Notes under the pieces: generated by a model | What the model was told of the DNA's origin: nothing | What the model saw: the letters and a program-made list of their open reading frames with translations, nothing else | Databases searched by the model: none | Source: Sphingomonas phyllosphaerae | Lineage (GTDB): Bacteria > Pseudomonadota > Alphaproteobacteria > Sphingomonadales > Sphingomonadaceae | Direction: 5' to 3' | NCBI RefSeq assembly: GCF_029623345.1 | Contig: NZ_JAPYKH010000016.1 | Location: forward strand, 1 to 64,000 | Length of the DNA: 64,000 nucleotides | Shown: positions 1 through 7,480 of the stretch, piece after piece | Layout: each line of letters begins with the position of its first letter | How positions within the stretch are numbered: position 1 is the stretch's first letter | Position numbers and translations under genes: made by a program

Positions 1-613
1 ACCAGCCCTTGTACGCCGACAGCGGCGAGGGGTGCGGCGCACACAGCACCAAATGGCGCCGCGCCGCATCGACCTCCCGCACCAGCCCCACCTTGGCCTG
101 CGCGTGCGCGCCCCACAGCAGGAACACCACCGGCTCCTGCTTCGCCGCGACCGCGCGGATCACCGCGTCGGTGAACGCCTCCCAGCCGCGCGCGCGGTGC
201 GAGGCGGCGCGGCCGCTCTCCACCGACAGCACCGTGTTGAGCAGCAGCACGCCCTGCCGCGCCCAATGCTCGAGCGAGCCGTCGCGCGGCGGCGCCACGC
301 CGAGGTCGCTCGCCAGCTCCTTGTAGATGTTGACGAGGCTCGGCGGCGGCTTGACCCCCGGGGGCACCGAAAAGGCCAGTCCATGCGCCTGCCCCGGCCC
401 GTGATACGGGTCCTGCCCCAGGATCACGACTCGCACCGCCGACAAAGGCGTCAGCTCCAGCGCGCGAAAGCGTGCCTCGGCGCTCGGGAAGACCGCCTTG
501 CCCGCCGCCGCCTCATCGCGCAGGAACGTCTGGAGCGCCGCCATCGTCGCGCATTCCAGCGCCGCCGCGAGCGGCGCCTCCCAGCTGGGGTCGAGGCGTG
601 GCGGCCAGCTCAT
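1..613 (-). CDS. ung: Uracil-DNA glycosylase (partial, runs off left edge)
   Basis: Family 1 uracil-DNA glycosylase, which removes uracil from DNA to start base-excision repair. The visible 204 residues hold the catalytic water-activating motif GQDPYHGP (66-73, Asp68), the LLLNT strand and, at the window edge, the DNA-intercalation loop [10 protein letters not shown] (about 194-203). The family is about 225 residues long, so only the last 20 or so are missing. The ATG at 613 lies one base beyond the stop of the upstream PhnA-like gene (TGA-G-ATG), so the pair is probably co-translated. All key residues are intact in the part seen. Confidence 0.95.
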   Translation of the reverse strand, partial: MSWPPRLDPSWEAPLAAALECATMAALQTFLRDEAAAGKAVFPSAEARFRALELTPLSAVRVVILGQDPYHGPGQAHGLAFSVPPGVKPPPSLVNIYKELASDLGVAPPRDGSLEHWARQGVLLLNTVLSVESGRAASHRARGWEAFTDAVIRAVAAKQEPVVFLLWGAHAQAKVGLVREVDAARRHLVLCAPHPSPLSAYKGW

Positions 614-614
614 C

Positions 615-917
615 TCAGTGCTTGCGGACGAACTCGGCGCGCAGCACCAACCCCTTGATGCCGTCGAACTTGCAGTCGATCTCCTGCGCGTCGCCGGTCA
701 GCCGGATCGCCTTGATCAGCGTGCCGCGCTTGAGCGTCTGGCCCGCGCCCTTCACGTCGAGGTCCTTGATCAGCGTCACCTGGTCGCCGTCCGCCAGCAG
801 GTTGCCGACCGAGTCGCGCACCTCCACCGTCGCCGCGGCCGCCTGCTTCTCCGCCAGCGCGGCGGCGCTGACCCACTCGCCGCTGTCCTCGTCGTACACG
901 TATTTGTCGTCGCTCAT
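615..917 (-). CDS. PhnA-domain protein lacking the zinc ribbon
   Basis: A 100-residue protein whose C-terminal two thirds match the PhnA/YjdM domain: [20 protein letters not shown] (about 33-52), then an [10 protein letters not shown] segment and the ending EFVRKH. E. coli PhnA starts with a four-cysteine zinc ribbon. Here that part is a short acidic stretch ([11 protein letters not shown]) with no cysteines; the only Cys is in IDCKF. The in-frame ATG at 917 gives the family length. The name PhnA is historical, and the domain has no established role in phosphonate use. It ends one base before the ung start, which suggests co-expression. Function unknown. Confidence 0.85.
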   Translation of the reverse strand: MSDDKYVYDEDSGEWVSAAALAEKQAAAATVEVRDSVGNLLADGDQVTLIKDLDVKGAGQTLKRGTLIKAIRLTGDAQEIDCKFDGIKGLVLRAEFVRKH

Positions 918-937
918 GCTCGGTCCCTCACCCCTTC

Positions 938-1014
938 GTGCTCCTGCCGAAGCAGGAGCCCAGAGCCACAAGCGTCGCGCTCCGCGACACTGGGTTCCTG
1001 CGTCCGCAGGAACA
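938..1014. repeat. Palindromic intergenic repeat, CCCAGAGCCACA family, copy 1
   Basis: Two small hairpins (CTCCTGCCGAAGCAGGAG and TTCCTGCGTCCGCAGGAA) flank a spacer that contains CCCAGAGCCACA. The same arrangement occurs at 28072-28150 and, in diverged form, at 55954-56042. It fills the gap between purH and the PhnA-like gene. Confidence 0.75.
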
Positions 1015-1043
1015 CGCGCGCGCTAGCACGCGTGGCGCTCCCC

Positions 1044-2615
1044 TCAGTGACGGAAGTGGCGCATCCCGGTGAACACCATCGCCAGCCCCGCGGCGTCCGC
1101 GGCGGCGATCACCTCCTCGTCGCGGATCGAGCCGCCCGGCTGGATCACCGCGGTGGCGCCCGCCTCGACCGCCGCCAGCAGCCCGTCGGCAAAGGGGAAG
1201 AAGGCGTCGGATGCAACCGCCGAGCCGATCGTGCGCGGGCTCGCCCAGCCCGCCTTGTCGGCGGCGTCCTTCGCCTTCCACGCCGCGATCCGCGCCGACT
1301 CCAGCCGGTTCATCTGCCCCGCACCCACCCCCGCGGTGGCACCGTCCTTGGCATAGACGATCGCGTTGGACTTGACGTGCTTGGCCACCGTCCAGGCGAA
1401 CAGGCAGTCGGTGAGCTCCTGCTCGCTCGGCTGGCGCTTGGTCACCACCTGGAGGTCGGCGCGCGCCACCGCGCCGCCGTCGCGCGACTGGACCAGCCAG
1501 CCACCCGCGATCGACTTGGCGGTGAGCCCGTCGCGGCGCGGGTCAGGCAGAGCGCCGGTGAGCAGCAGCCGCAGGTTCTTCTTGGCGGCGAACAGCGCCA
1601 GCGCCTCCTCGTCGGCGTCGGGCGCGACCACCACCTCGGTGAAGATGCCCGTGATCGCCTCGGCGGTGGCGCGGTCGAGCGCGCGGTTGACCGCGATGAT
1701 GCCGCCGAACGCGCTCACCGTGTCGCAGGCGAAGGCGGCCTGATAGGCCTCGGCCAGCGTCGCGGCGGTGGCGACGCCGCACGGGTTGGCGTGCTTGACG
1801 ATGACGCAGGTCGGCGCCGCCTCGCGGAACTCGGCGACCAGCTCCAGCGCCGCGTCCGCGTCGTTGTAATTGTTGTAGCTCAGCGCCTTGCCCTGGACCT
1901 GCCGGGCCTGGCCGATGCCCGCGACGCCGTCGGACGCGGCGTAGAAGGCGGCCTGCTGGTGCGGGTTCTCGCCGTAGCGCAGCGTCTCGCCGGCGCGGCG
2001 CAGGGTCAGCGGCAGCGTGGCGGGGAAGGTCTCGCCCTGGTCGGTCCCTGCGAACCAGCGCGCGATAGCGCCGTCATAGCCGGCGGTGAGCGCATAGGCC
2101 TTGGCGGCGAGCCGCTTGCGCTCGGCGAGGTCGGTCTCGCCGCGCGCCACCAGCGCGTAATCAGCCGGGTCGGTGACGATCGCGACATAAGCGTGGTTCT
2201 TCGCCGCCGAGCGCACCATCGACGGGCCGCCAATATCGATATTCTCCACCACCTCGTCGCGCGCCGCGCCCTTGGCGACGGTCTGCTCGAACGGGTAGAG
2301 GTTGACGACGACGAGGTCGATCGCGGCGATATCATGCTCGCGCATCGACTGGGCGTGCGCTTCGTCGTCGCGCACCGCGAGCAGCCCGCCGTGGACCTTG
2401 GGATGGAGCGTCTTGACGCGGCCGTCCATCATCTCGGGGAAGCCGGTCAGGTCGCTGATGTCGCGTACCTCGAGCCCGGCGTCGCGCAGCGCCTTGGCGG
2501 TCCCGCCGGTCGAGACCAGCTCCACCCCCTTGTCGGCGAGTGCGATGGCGAGGTCGACGATGCCGCTCTTGTCGGAAACGGACAGGAGCGCGCGGCGGAT
2601 CGGGATGATGCTCAT
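1044..2615 (-). CDS. purH: Bifunctional AICAR transformylase / IMP cyclohydrolase
   Basis: Catalyses the last two steps of de novo IMP synthesis: formylation of AICAR with 10-formyl-THF, then ring closure. The 523 residues fit the family. The N-terminal MGS-like cyclohydrolase domain has LLSVSDKSG (10-18), STGGTAK (35-41) and [12 protein letters not shown] (68-79). The transformylase domain has LRYGENPHQ (212-220), the catalytic KHANPCG (274-280) and SAFGGIIA (301-308). I chose the ATG at 2615 because [16 protein letters not shown] matches the family N-terminus; an upstream in-frame start would add a basic 12-residue tail. It lies 58 bases after the ABC ATPase gene on the same strand. Confidence 0.97.
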   Translation of the reverse strand: MSIIPIRRALLSVSDKSGIVDLAIALADKGVELVSTGGTAKALRDAGLEVRDISDLTGFPEMMDGRVKTLHPKVHGGLLAVRDDEAHAQSMREHDIAAIDLVVVNLYPFEQTVAKGAARDEVVENIDIGGPSMVRSAAKNHAYVAIVTDPADYALVARGETDLAERKRLAAKAYALTAGYDGAIARWFAGTDQGETFPATLPLTLRRAGETLRYGENPHQQAAFYAASDGVAGIGQARQVQGKALSYNNYNDADAALELVAEFREAAPTCVIVKHANPCGVATAATLAEAYQAAFACDTVSAFGGIIAVNRALDRATAEAITGIFTEVVVAPDADEEALALFAAKKNLRLLLTGALPDPRRDGLTAKSIAGGWLVQSRDGGAVARADLQVVTKRQPSEQELTDCLFAWTVAKHVKSNAIVYAKDGATAGVGAGQMNRLESARIAAWKAKDAADKAGWASPRTIGSAVASDAFFPFADGLLAAVEAGATAVIQPGGSIRDEEVIAAADAAGLAMVFTGMRHFRH

Positions 2616-2673
2616 GCGCGCGCGCTTACGCGGGCGCGCGCGGTGGCTCAAGCGCCTGTGCGGATAGTGGCCG

Positions 2674-3615
2674 CTAGCGCCCGCTCGCCGCGCGCGTCAG
2701 GTTGAGGAACACGTCCTCCAGGTCGGGCTCCTTGGTCGAGACGTCGACGATGCCGTAGCCGTCGGCCTGCACCGCGCCGAGCACCTCGCCCGCGTTCACC
2801 CGATCCTTGGCGTAGGTGATCTCGAGCGTGCGCGTGCCCTTCAACGCGATCTTCCCGAAGCAGGCGTTCTCCGGCACCACCGCGACGTCGCGGTCGACGG
2901 TGACCGCAACCACCTTCTCCTGTGCCTTGCCGACCAGCTCGGCGGTCGGCTCGTTGGCAATGACCCGGCCGCCGCTGATGATCGCGATGCGATCACACAA
3001 TTCCTCGGCCTCCTCGAGATAGTGCGTCGTCAGCACCACCGTCACGCCCGCGGCGTTGAGGCCGCGGACATAGGTCCACAATTGCTGGCGCAGCTCGATG
3101 TCGACGCCGGCGGTCGGCTCGTCGAGCACCAGCACCGGCGGCGCGTGGACCATCGCCTTGGCCACCATCAGCCGCCGCTTCATGCCGCCCGACAGCGTGC
3201 GCGCATAGGCATTGGCCTTGTCCTCGAGATGGACCGCGCGCAGCAGCTCCATCGAGCGCCGCTCCTTCTTGGGCACGCCGTACAGCCCGGCCTGGATCTC
3301 AAGCGTCTCGACCGGCGTGAAGAAGGGGTCGAACAGGATCTCCTGGTTGACGATCCCGATCGACGCCTTGGCGTTGCGCGGGTGCGCGTCGATATCGAAG
3401 CCCCAGATCTCGGCGCTGCCGCTGGTCTTGTTGACCAGCCCGGCGAGGATGTTGATCAACGTCGACTTGCCCGCGCCGTTGGGGCCGAGCAGCCCGAAGA
3501 TCGAGCCGCGCGGCACCTCGAAGCTGACTCCGTCGAGCGCGCGCTTGCCCGGCGCGCCGCCGACGCCCGCATAGGTCTTGCACAGGTCACGGATGGCGAT
3601 CGCGGCGTCGGTCAT
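2674..3615 (-). CDS. ABC transporter ATP-binding protein (YadG/CcmA type)
   Basis: Cytoplasmic ATPase subunit of an ABC-2 type transporter, 313 residues. It has Walker [10 protein letters not shown] (44-52), signature LSGGM (141-145), Walker B VLVLDEP (161-167) and the H-loop segment [15 protein letters not shown] typical of drug or polysaccharide export ATPases, plus a C-terminal accessory domain of about 80 residues. The ATG at 3615 begins [15 protein letters not shown], the normal family start. No ABC-2 permease lies on either side: purH follows, and the upstream gene is divergent. The partner is therefore outside the window or encoded elsewhere. Substrate unknown. Confidence 0.92.
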   Translation of the reverse strand: MTDAAIAIRDLCKTYAGVGGAPGKRALDGVSFEVPRGSIFGLLGPNGAGKSTLINILAGLVNKTSGSAEIWGFDIDAHPRNAKASIGIVNQEILFDPFFTPVETLEIQAGLYGVPKKERRSMELLRAVHLEDKANAYARTLSGGMKRRLMVAKAMVHAPPVLVLDEPTAGVDIELRQQLWTYVRGLNAAGVTVVLTTHYLEEAEELCDRIAIISGGRVIANEPTAELVGKAQEKVVAVTVDRDVAVVPENACFGKIALKGTRTLEITYAKDRVNAGEVLGAVQADGYGIVDVSTKEPDLEDVFLNLTRAASGR

Positions 3616-3713
3616 GCGCGCGGAGGTAGGCGCGCGCGCGGGGCTTGCCAATCCTGCATGGGGCGGACGCGGCGGGATTGTCTCGCCGCGCCGCGCTTGC
3701 TAATCGCTCGGCC

Positions 3714-3950
3714 ATGCTGCCGCCGCCCGAACTCGTCCGCGTCTCGCAACCCCGCGTCGCCTGCGACGGCGCGAGCGACATCCCCGGCGGCGCCGCGCTG
3801 GGCCACCCGCGCGTGTGGCTCCAGATCGACGAGCACGGCTATGTCGACTGCGGCTATTGCGACCGCCGCTTCGTGCTGATCGGCGGCCCCGCTGATGGCG
3901 CCGACCACAGCCAGCTGCCCGATATCGCCGAGGGTGCCAGCCCACAGTGA
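3714..3950 (+). CDS. zf-CHCC zinc-finger protein (NDUFS6-like)
   Basis: A 78-residue protein of the zf-CHCC family, the bacterial relative of the complex I accessory subunit NDUFS6. The ligands are visible: Cys in VACDG, His in ALGHPRVW and the pair in VDCGYCDRRF, followed by a short tail. The ATG at 3714 gives the usual short N-terminus; an earlier in-frame ATG at 3645 would overlap the divergent ABC ATPase promoter region. tldD follows 43 bases downstream on the same strand. A role in Fe-S or complex I assembly is inferred from the family. A second complex I accessory gene (NDUFS4-like) lies at 46722-47015. Confidence 0.85.
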   Translation: MLPPPELVRVSQPRVACDGASDIPGGAALGHPRVWLQIDEHGYVDCGYCDRRFVLIGGPADGADHSQLPDIAEGASPQ

Positions 3951-3993
3951 TCGCGCGGTGGCGCGCACGCCCGCGCGCCCCTATCTTGGGGTG

Positions 3994-5409
3994 ATGACCG
4001 ACCCGCGCTCCTTCCTCTACCGTGACTCGCTCGATCCCGACGCGGCGCGGCGACTCACCGCCGCCGCGCTCGACCGCGCCGACGACGGCGAGCTTTACCT
4101 GCAATATCGCCGCGCCGAGGCGTTCGGCTTCGACGATGGCCGGCTCAAGACCGCGAGCTACGACACGCACGCGGGCTTCGGACTGCGCGCCGTCTCGGGC
4201 GAGATGACCGCCTTCGCGCATGCCAACGAGCTGAGCGCCGCGGCGATCGAGCGCGCCGCGGCGACGATGCGGCTGATCGATCCCTCGGCGCAGCCGCGCG
4301 CGGCCGCGCCGTCGCACACCAACCAGCGCCGCTATACCGACGCCGATCCGCTCGACCTCGTCCCCTTCGCCGACAAGGTCGCGCTGTGCCAGGCGATCGA
4401 TGCCGCCGCGCGCGCGCGCGACCCGCGCGTGGCGCAGGTCTCGGTCGGGCTGTCCGGGACGTGGAGCGTGATCGAGATCGTCCGCCCGGACGGCTTCGTC
4501 GCCACCGACGTGCGCCCGCTGGTGCGGCTCAACGTCTCGATCGTCGCCGAGCAGAACGGCCGTCGCGAGACCGGTAGCTTCGGGCTGGGCGGTCGCTACC
4601 TCTACGACTCGCTGTTTGCACCCGAGACCTGGAACCGTGCGATCGACGAGGCGCTGGCGCAGGCTTTGGTCAACCTCGAGTCGGTCGCCGCCCCCGCGGG
4701 CGAGATGACGGTGCTGCTCGGCGCCGGCTGGCCCGGCATCCTGCTCCACGAGGCGATCGGCCACGGGCTGGAGGGCGACTTCAACCGCAAGGGCACCAGC
4801 GCCTTCTCGGGGCGGATCGGCGAGCGCGTCGCCGCCGCGGGCGTGACGATCGTCGACGACGGGTCGATCAAGGATCGTCGCGGCAGCCTCACCATCGACG
4901 ACGAGGGCACGCCGACGGCCGAGACGCTGCTGATCGAGGACGGCATCCTGCGCGGCTACATGCAGGACCGGCTCAACGCGCGGCTGATGGGCGTGGCGCC
5001 GACCGGCAACGGCCGCCGCGAGAGCTTCGCGCACGCGCCGATGCCGCGCATGACCAATACCTTCATGAAGGCGGGGCAGGACGATCCCGCCGAGCTGCTG
5101 TCGCGGGTGAAGCGCGGCATCTTCGCCAAGTCGTTCGGCGGCGGGCAGGTCGACATCGTGTCGGGCAAGTTCGTCTTCTCCTGCACCGAGGCCTATCTCG
5201 TCGAGGACGGCAAGATCGGCGCACCGATCAAGGGCGCCACGCTGATCGGCGACGGGCCGAGCGTGCTCACCAAGGTCCAGGGCGTCGGCACCGACTTCGC
5301 GCTCGACGAGGGCGTCGGCATGTGCGGCAAGGGCGGGCAGAGCGTTCCCGCGGGCGTCGGCCAGCCGTCGCTGCTGATCGGCGGGCTGACGTTGGGCGGG
5401 ACGGCGTGA
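3994..5409 (+). CDS. tldD: Metalloprotease TldD
   Basis: TldD, catalytic half of the TldD/TldE (PmbA) heterodimer that degrades unfolded peptides and matures some RiPPs. It is 471 residues, as expected. The zinc motif HEAIGH is at 252-257, followed by EGDFNRKGTSAFSGRIGE, typical of the family; the second Cys/Glu-rich zinc region (FSCTEAYLVEDG) and the glycine-rich end GGLTLGGTA are present. The ATG at 3994 is preceded by a weak Shine-Dalgarno (TTGGGG). The TldE partner is not in the window, which is common because the two genes are often unlinked. Confidence 0.96.
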   Translation: MTDPRSFLYRDSLDPDAARRLTAAALDRADDGELYLQYRRAEAFGFDDGRLKTASYDTHAGFGLRAVSGEMTAFAHANELSAAAIERAAATMRLIDPSAQPRAAAPSHTNQRRYTDADPLDLVPFADKVALCQAIDAAARARDPRVAQVSVGLSGTWSVIEIVRPDGFVATDVRPLVRLNVSIVAEQNGRRETGSFGLGGRYLYDSLFAPETWNRAIDEALAQALVNLESVAAPAGEMTVLLGAGWPGILLHEAIGHGLEGDFNRKGTSAFSGRIGERVAAAGVTIVDDGSIKDRRGSLTIDDEGTPTAETLLIEDGILRGYMQDRLNARLMGVAPTGNGRRESFAHAPMPRMTNTFMKAGQDDPAELLSRVKRGIFAKSFGGGQVDIVSGKFVFSCTEAYLVEDGKIGAPIKGATLIGDGPSVLTKVQGVGTDFALDEGVGMCGKGGQSVPAGVGQPSLLIGGLTLGGTA

Positions 5410-5425
5410 GCGAGGTCGCGCGGCG

Positions 5426-5734
5426 CTAGAAGCCGGAGATCAGCATATCGAGCGCGGCGCCGATCTCGTAATCGTGCGCCGCCAGTGATGCCCGCCATGT
5501 TCGCAGCTCTTTGGCCGGGATGGCGGCGGCGAGATGTGTGAGCATCGTGTAAGAGCGGCCGTCTATCTCGAAGCGGGGGTTGAGCCGGCGATCTGGCCGA
5601 GCCCGCGCCGTCTCCCCGCTCACGTCATCGCTGAGCGGGATGACGAAGCGGCTGTTGAGCCCGCTTAGCACGTCGGCTTGGCAATCGACGACGAGCCCGC
5701 CGTGTGTCGTCACGTAGACGTCGAACTTGGCCAT
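5426..5734 (-). CDS. ccdB: CcdB family toxin
   Basis: A 102-residue CcdB-type type II toxin; the family poisons DNA gyrase. The start MAKFDVYVT, the VDCQADVLSGLNSRFVIPL strand pair, the MLTHLAAAIPAKEL segment and the C-terminal helix align along the whole length of known CcdBs. The last three residues are S-G-F where F-plasmid CcdB has W-G-I, a site needed for gyrase poisoning there. Chromosomal CcdB of Vibrio fischeri, as I recall it, ends T-G-I and is still active, so inactivity cannot be assumed. The ATG overlaps the ccdA stop by one base (TGATG). Confidence 0.9.
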   Translation of the reverse strand: MAKFDVYVTTHGGLVVDCQADVLSGLNSRFVIPLSDDVSGETARARPDRRLNPRFEIDGRSYTMLTHLAAAIPAKELRTWRASLAAHDYEIGAALDMLISGF

Positions 5735-5979
5735 CAGAACAGGCGATAGCGTTCCAGCGGCAGGCCGTTCTCCTCGACCCACTTGTTGTTGGCCTCAACC
5801 CACTCGCGATTGTCTTCACGCCACCGCCGGTTTCGCTCCGCTTGGGCGGCTGCGCGGATCGCGGCCTCGGCCACCTGAGAGAGGTTGATGCCAGCATCGC
5901 GGGCCGCGGCAACGACGCCGGTGTCGATCGTCATATTGACCGATCGGCGCTTGCCCGAGGCGATGTGATCATGCTTCAT
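5734..5979 (-). CDS. ccdA: CcdA family antitoxin
   Basis: An 81-residue antitoxin that should bind CcdB and repress the operon. The N-terminal ribbon-helix-helix (RRSVNMTIDTGVVAAARDAG, about 11-30) is followed by INLSQVAEAAI. The acidic, Trp-rich toxin-wrapping tail has EDNREWVEANNKWVEENGLP (about 55-74) and ends LERYRLF. The gene precedes ccdB with a one-base overlap, the usual antitoxin-first order with translational coupling. Only 52 bases separate its start from the divergent PPOX-family gene at 6032, so any shared promoter/operator must lie there. Confidence 0.9.
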   Translation of the reverse strand: MKHDHIASGKRRSVNMTIDTGVVAAARDAGINLSQVAEAAIRAAAQAERNRRWREDNREWVEANNKWVEENGLPLERYRLF

Positions 5980-6031
5980 GCGCGGAGATTATGCGCATGC
6001 CCACGGCGCGTCAAACCGGAGCCAGTTCGCG

Positions 6032-6583
6032 ATGGCCGAGTTCTTCCCCGCGCTCACCGAGGCGCACCGTGCCTTCGTCGCGCGCCAGCCGGTGTTCTTC
6101 GTCGCCACCGCCGCGGCGGGCGCGCGGATCAATCTCAGCCCGAAGGGCATGGACTCGTTCCGCGTGCTCGACGACGCGACCGTCGCCTACCTGGACGTGG
6201 CGGGTTCGGGGAACGAGACCAACGCGCACCTGCTCGCCGACGGGCGCATCACGATCATGTTCTGCGCGTTCGACAACCCGGCGCTGATCTTTCGCATCTA
6301 TGGCCGCGGGCGCGCGGTGCTGCCACAGGACGCCGACTGGGGCGGCCTTGCCGCCCACTTCACGCTGCTGCCCGGGACGCGTCAGATCTTCGTCGTCGCG
6401 GTGGAGCAGGTGCAGACCTCGTGCGGCTGGGGCGTGCCGCACATGGCGTTCGAGCAGGAGCGCGCCACGCTGAACACATATCATGCCGCCAACCCCGACT
6501 CGGCACGCTTCGCCAAATATGCGGTGCGCACCGCGAGCATCGACGGGCTGCCGGTGCGCAACCCGACCGTGGTGCCCGCCTGA
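6032..6583 (+). CDS. Pyridoxamine 5'-phosphate oxidase family protein
   Basis: A 183-residue protein of the PPOX-like flavin-binding split-barrel family. Recognisable elements are the N-terminal helix plus VFFVATAAAGARINLSPKG, the strand VAYLDVAGSGNETNAHL and ITIMFCAFDNPALIFRIYG, then the C-terminal QTSCGWGVPHM motif seen in this subgroup. True PNPOx substrate residues are not evident, so it is more likely a general FMN- or F420-type reductase than a vitamin B6 enzyme. The ATG at 6032 gives the family length. It overlaps the next gene by one base (TGATG). Confidence 0.85.
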   Translation: MAEFFPALTEAHRAFVARQPVFFVATAAAGARINLSPKGMDSFRVLDDATVAYLDVAGSGNETNAHLLADGRITIMFCAFDNPALIFRIYGRGRAVLPQDADWGGLAAHFTLLPGTRQIFVVAVEQVQTSCGWGVPHMAFEQERATLNTYHAANPDSARFAKYAVRTASIDGLPVRNPTVVPA

Positions 6584-6783
6584 TGGCGTTGGTGGAGCTC
6601 GGCCGCTACGACCGCAACCTCGCCAACATCCTGGTCGGCCGGCTCGGATCCGAGGGGATCGACGCGCTTGCGTTCGACGGGGGCGCCTCGATTGCGGACG
6701 GCAGCTGGCTGCTGATCCCGGTGCGCGTGATGGTCGACGAGGATGATCTCGGGGCGGCGCGCCGGGTGGTGGACGGTGCCTGA
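6583..6783 (+). CDS. Small DUF2007-like protein
   Basis: A 66-residue cytoplasmic protein: MALVELGRYDRN, then an alpha-beta fold with the segment WLLIPVRVMVDEDDLGAARR near the C-terminus. This matches the small putative signal-transducing DUF2007 family, in which the domain reads one residue change from GlnB-like folds. The start overlaps the PPOX-family stop (TGATG), so the two are co-translated. No function is known. Codon use is like that of its neighbours. Confidence 0.7.
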   Translation: MALVELGRYDRNLANILVGRLGSEGIDALAFDGGASIADGSWLLIPVRVMVDEDDLGAARRVVDGA

Positions 6784-6904
6784 TTTTTAGGCACGTCTGT
6801 GGCAGTGCACAAAAGTTTAACAGTGGTTAACGGTTTATTGACAGCTTCCACCCGAGGCCATCCTCACCTCCTGCTCTCCTGACGATCCTCAACCCGCTCA
6901 CATC

Positions 6905-6999
6905 GACATCCCCGCGGAGGCGGGGATCCAGACACGCTGAGGCTGGAGAATAGAGCCGCTACGACGGCGTTTATGGATCCCCGCCTCCGCGGGAATGAC
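6905..6999. repeat. GGATCC-type inverted-pair repeat, copy 1
   Basis: Left arm CATCCCCGCGGAGGCGGGGA plus TCCA and right arm TGGATCCCCGCCTCCGCGGG plus AATGA are inverted copies separated by about 45 bases. Each arm also contains its own small palindrome (CCCCGCGGAGGCGGGG). Same architecture as 9421-9512, 23474-23569, 46519-46614, 49130-49214, 54391-54487 and 63872-63961. Confidence 0.85.
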
Positions 7000-7078
7000 G
7001 AAGAGCAAGGAACGGGCGCGGCCAACCGCACTGCAGCCGCCTCCACGGACCCCGCTGCCAAAGCACTCGCGTCGCCAA

Positions 7079-7095
7079 CTGGCACGTACCTTGCG
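7079..7095 (+). promoter_or_regulatory. Sigma-54 promoter of glnK-amtB
   Basis: CTGGCACGTACCTTGCG matches the sigma-54 consensus YTGGCACGrNNNTTGCW at almost every position, with the required GG and GC dinucleotides 12 bases apart. Transcription would start near 7106, about 25 bases before the glnK ATG. This is the expected nitrogen-limitation (NtrC, RpoN) control of glnK-amtB. Confidence 0.9.
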
Positions 7096-7130
7096 AAGCG
7101 TCCCCCAGGGTAAACGCGGAAGGGGGCGCG

Positions 7131-7469
7131 ATGAAGCTGGTCATAGCGATCATCAAGCCGTTCAAGCTCGACGAGGTGAGGGAAGCGCTCACCGGCGTCG
7201 GCGTGGCGGGGATGACGGTGTCCGAGGTGAAGGGGTTCGGCCGGCAGAAGGGCCAGACCGAGATCTACCGCGGCGCCGAGTACAGCACCAACATGGTGCC
7301 CAAGATCAAGATCGAGATCGTCTGCGGCAGCGACATCGCCGATCGCGTGGTCGAGGCGATCCAGGCCGCGGCCAACACCGGGGCGATCGGCGACGGCAAG
7401 ATCTTCGTGCTCGACGTCGGCCAGGCGGTGCGGATCCGCACCGGCGAGACCGACGACAGCGCGCTGTGA
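7131..7469 (+). CDS. glnK: PII nitrogen regulatory protein
   Basis: PII signal protein, 112 residues, which senses ATP/ADP and 2-oxoglutarate and controls AmtB and nitrogen enzymes. The T-loop holds the uridylylation tyrosine Tyr51 in YRGAEYSTNMVPK; the B-loop TGAIGDGKIFV (about 83-93) and C-loop RTGE are conserved. The name glnK rather than glnB rests on the amtB partner 11 bases downstream and on the sigma-54 promoter. A good Shine-Dalgarno (GGAAGGGGG) precedes the ATG. Confidence 0.97.
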   Translation: MKLVIAIIKPFKLDEVREALTGVGVAGMTVSEVKGFGRQKGQTEIYRGAEYSTNMVPKIKIEIVCGSDIADRVVEAIQAAANTGAIGDGKIFVLDVGQAVRIRTGETDDSAL

Positions 7470-7480
7470 GGGGGGACGGG

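Larger units (their letters stand above)
6784..7130. other. 347-base leader/intergenic region before glnK
   Basis: No gene seen. The region begins AT-richer than its surroundings (6781-6845), carries an inverted-repeat element (6905-6999) and ends with the sigma-54 promoter and Shine-Dalgarno (GGAAGGGGG, 7118-7126) of glnK. I could not find a clear pair of NtrC half-sites (TGCAC...GGTGCA); only a lone GTGCAC at 6806-6811 is present. Confidence 0.7.

Noticed and set aside
938..1014. Short palindromes considered as a CRISPR array
   Set aside because: Only two hairpins with no regular repeat-spacer units and no cas genes anywhere in the window.
498..2705. Very long plus-strand open frame opposite purH
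   Set aside because: It is an antisense shadow of the GC-rich purH gene; the product is low-complexity Arg/Ala/Leu with no domain, and purH on the other strand is certain.
6789..6804. Second sigma-54-like site (AGGCACGTCTGTGGCA) about 330 bases before glnK
   Set aside because: GG and GC spacing fits, but the -12 half is weaker and the near-consensus site at 7079-7095 is closer to the gene and better placed, so this is probably chance.
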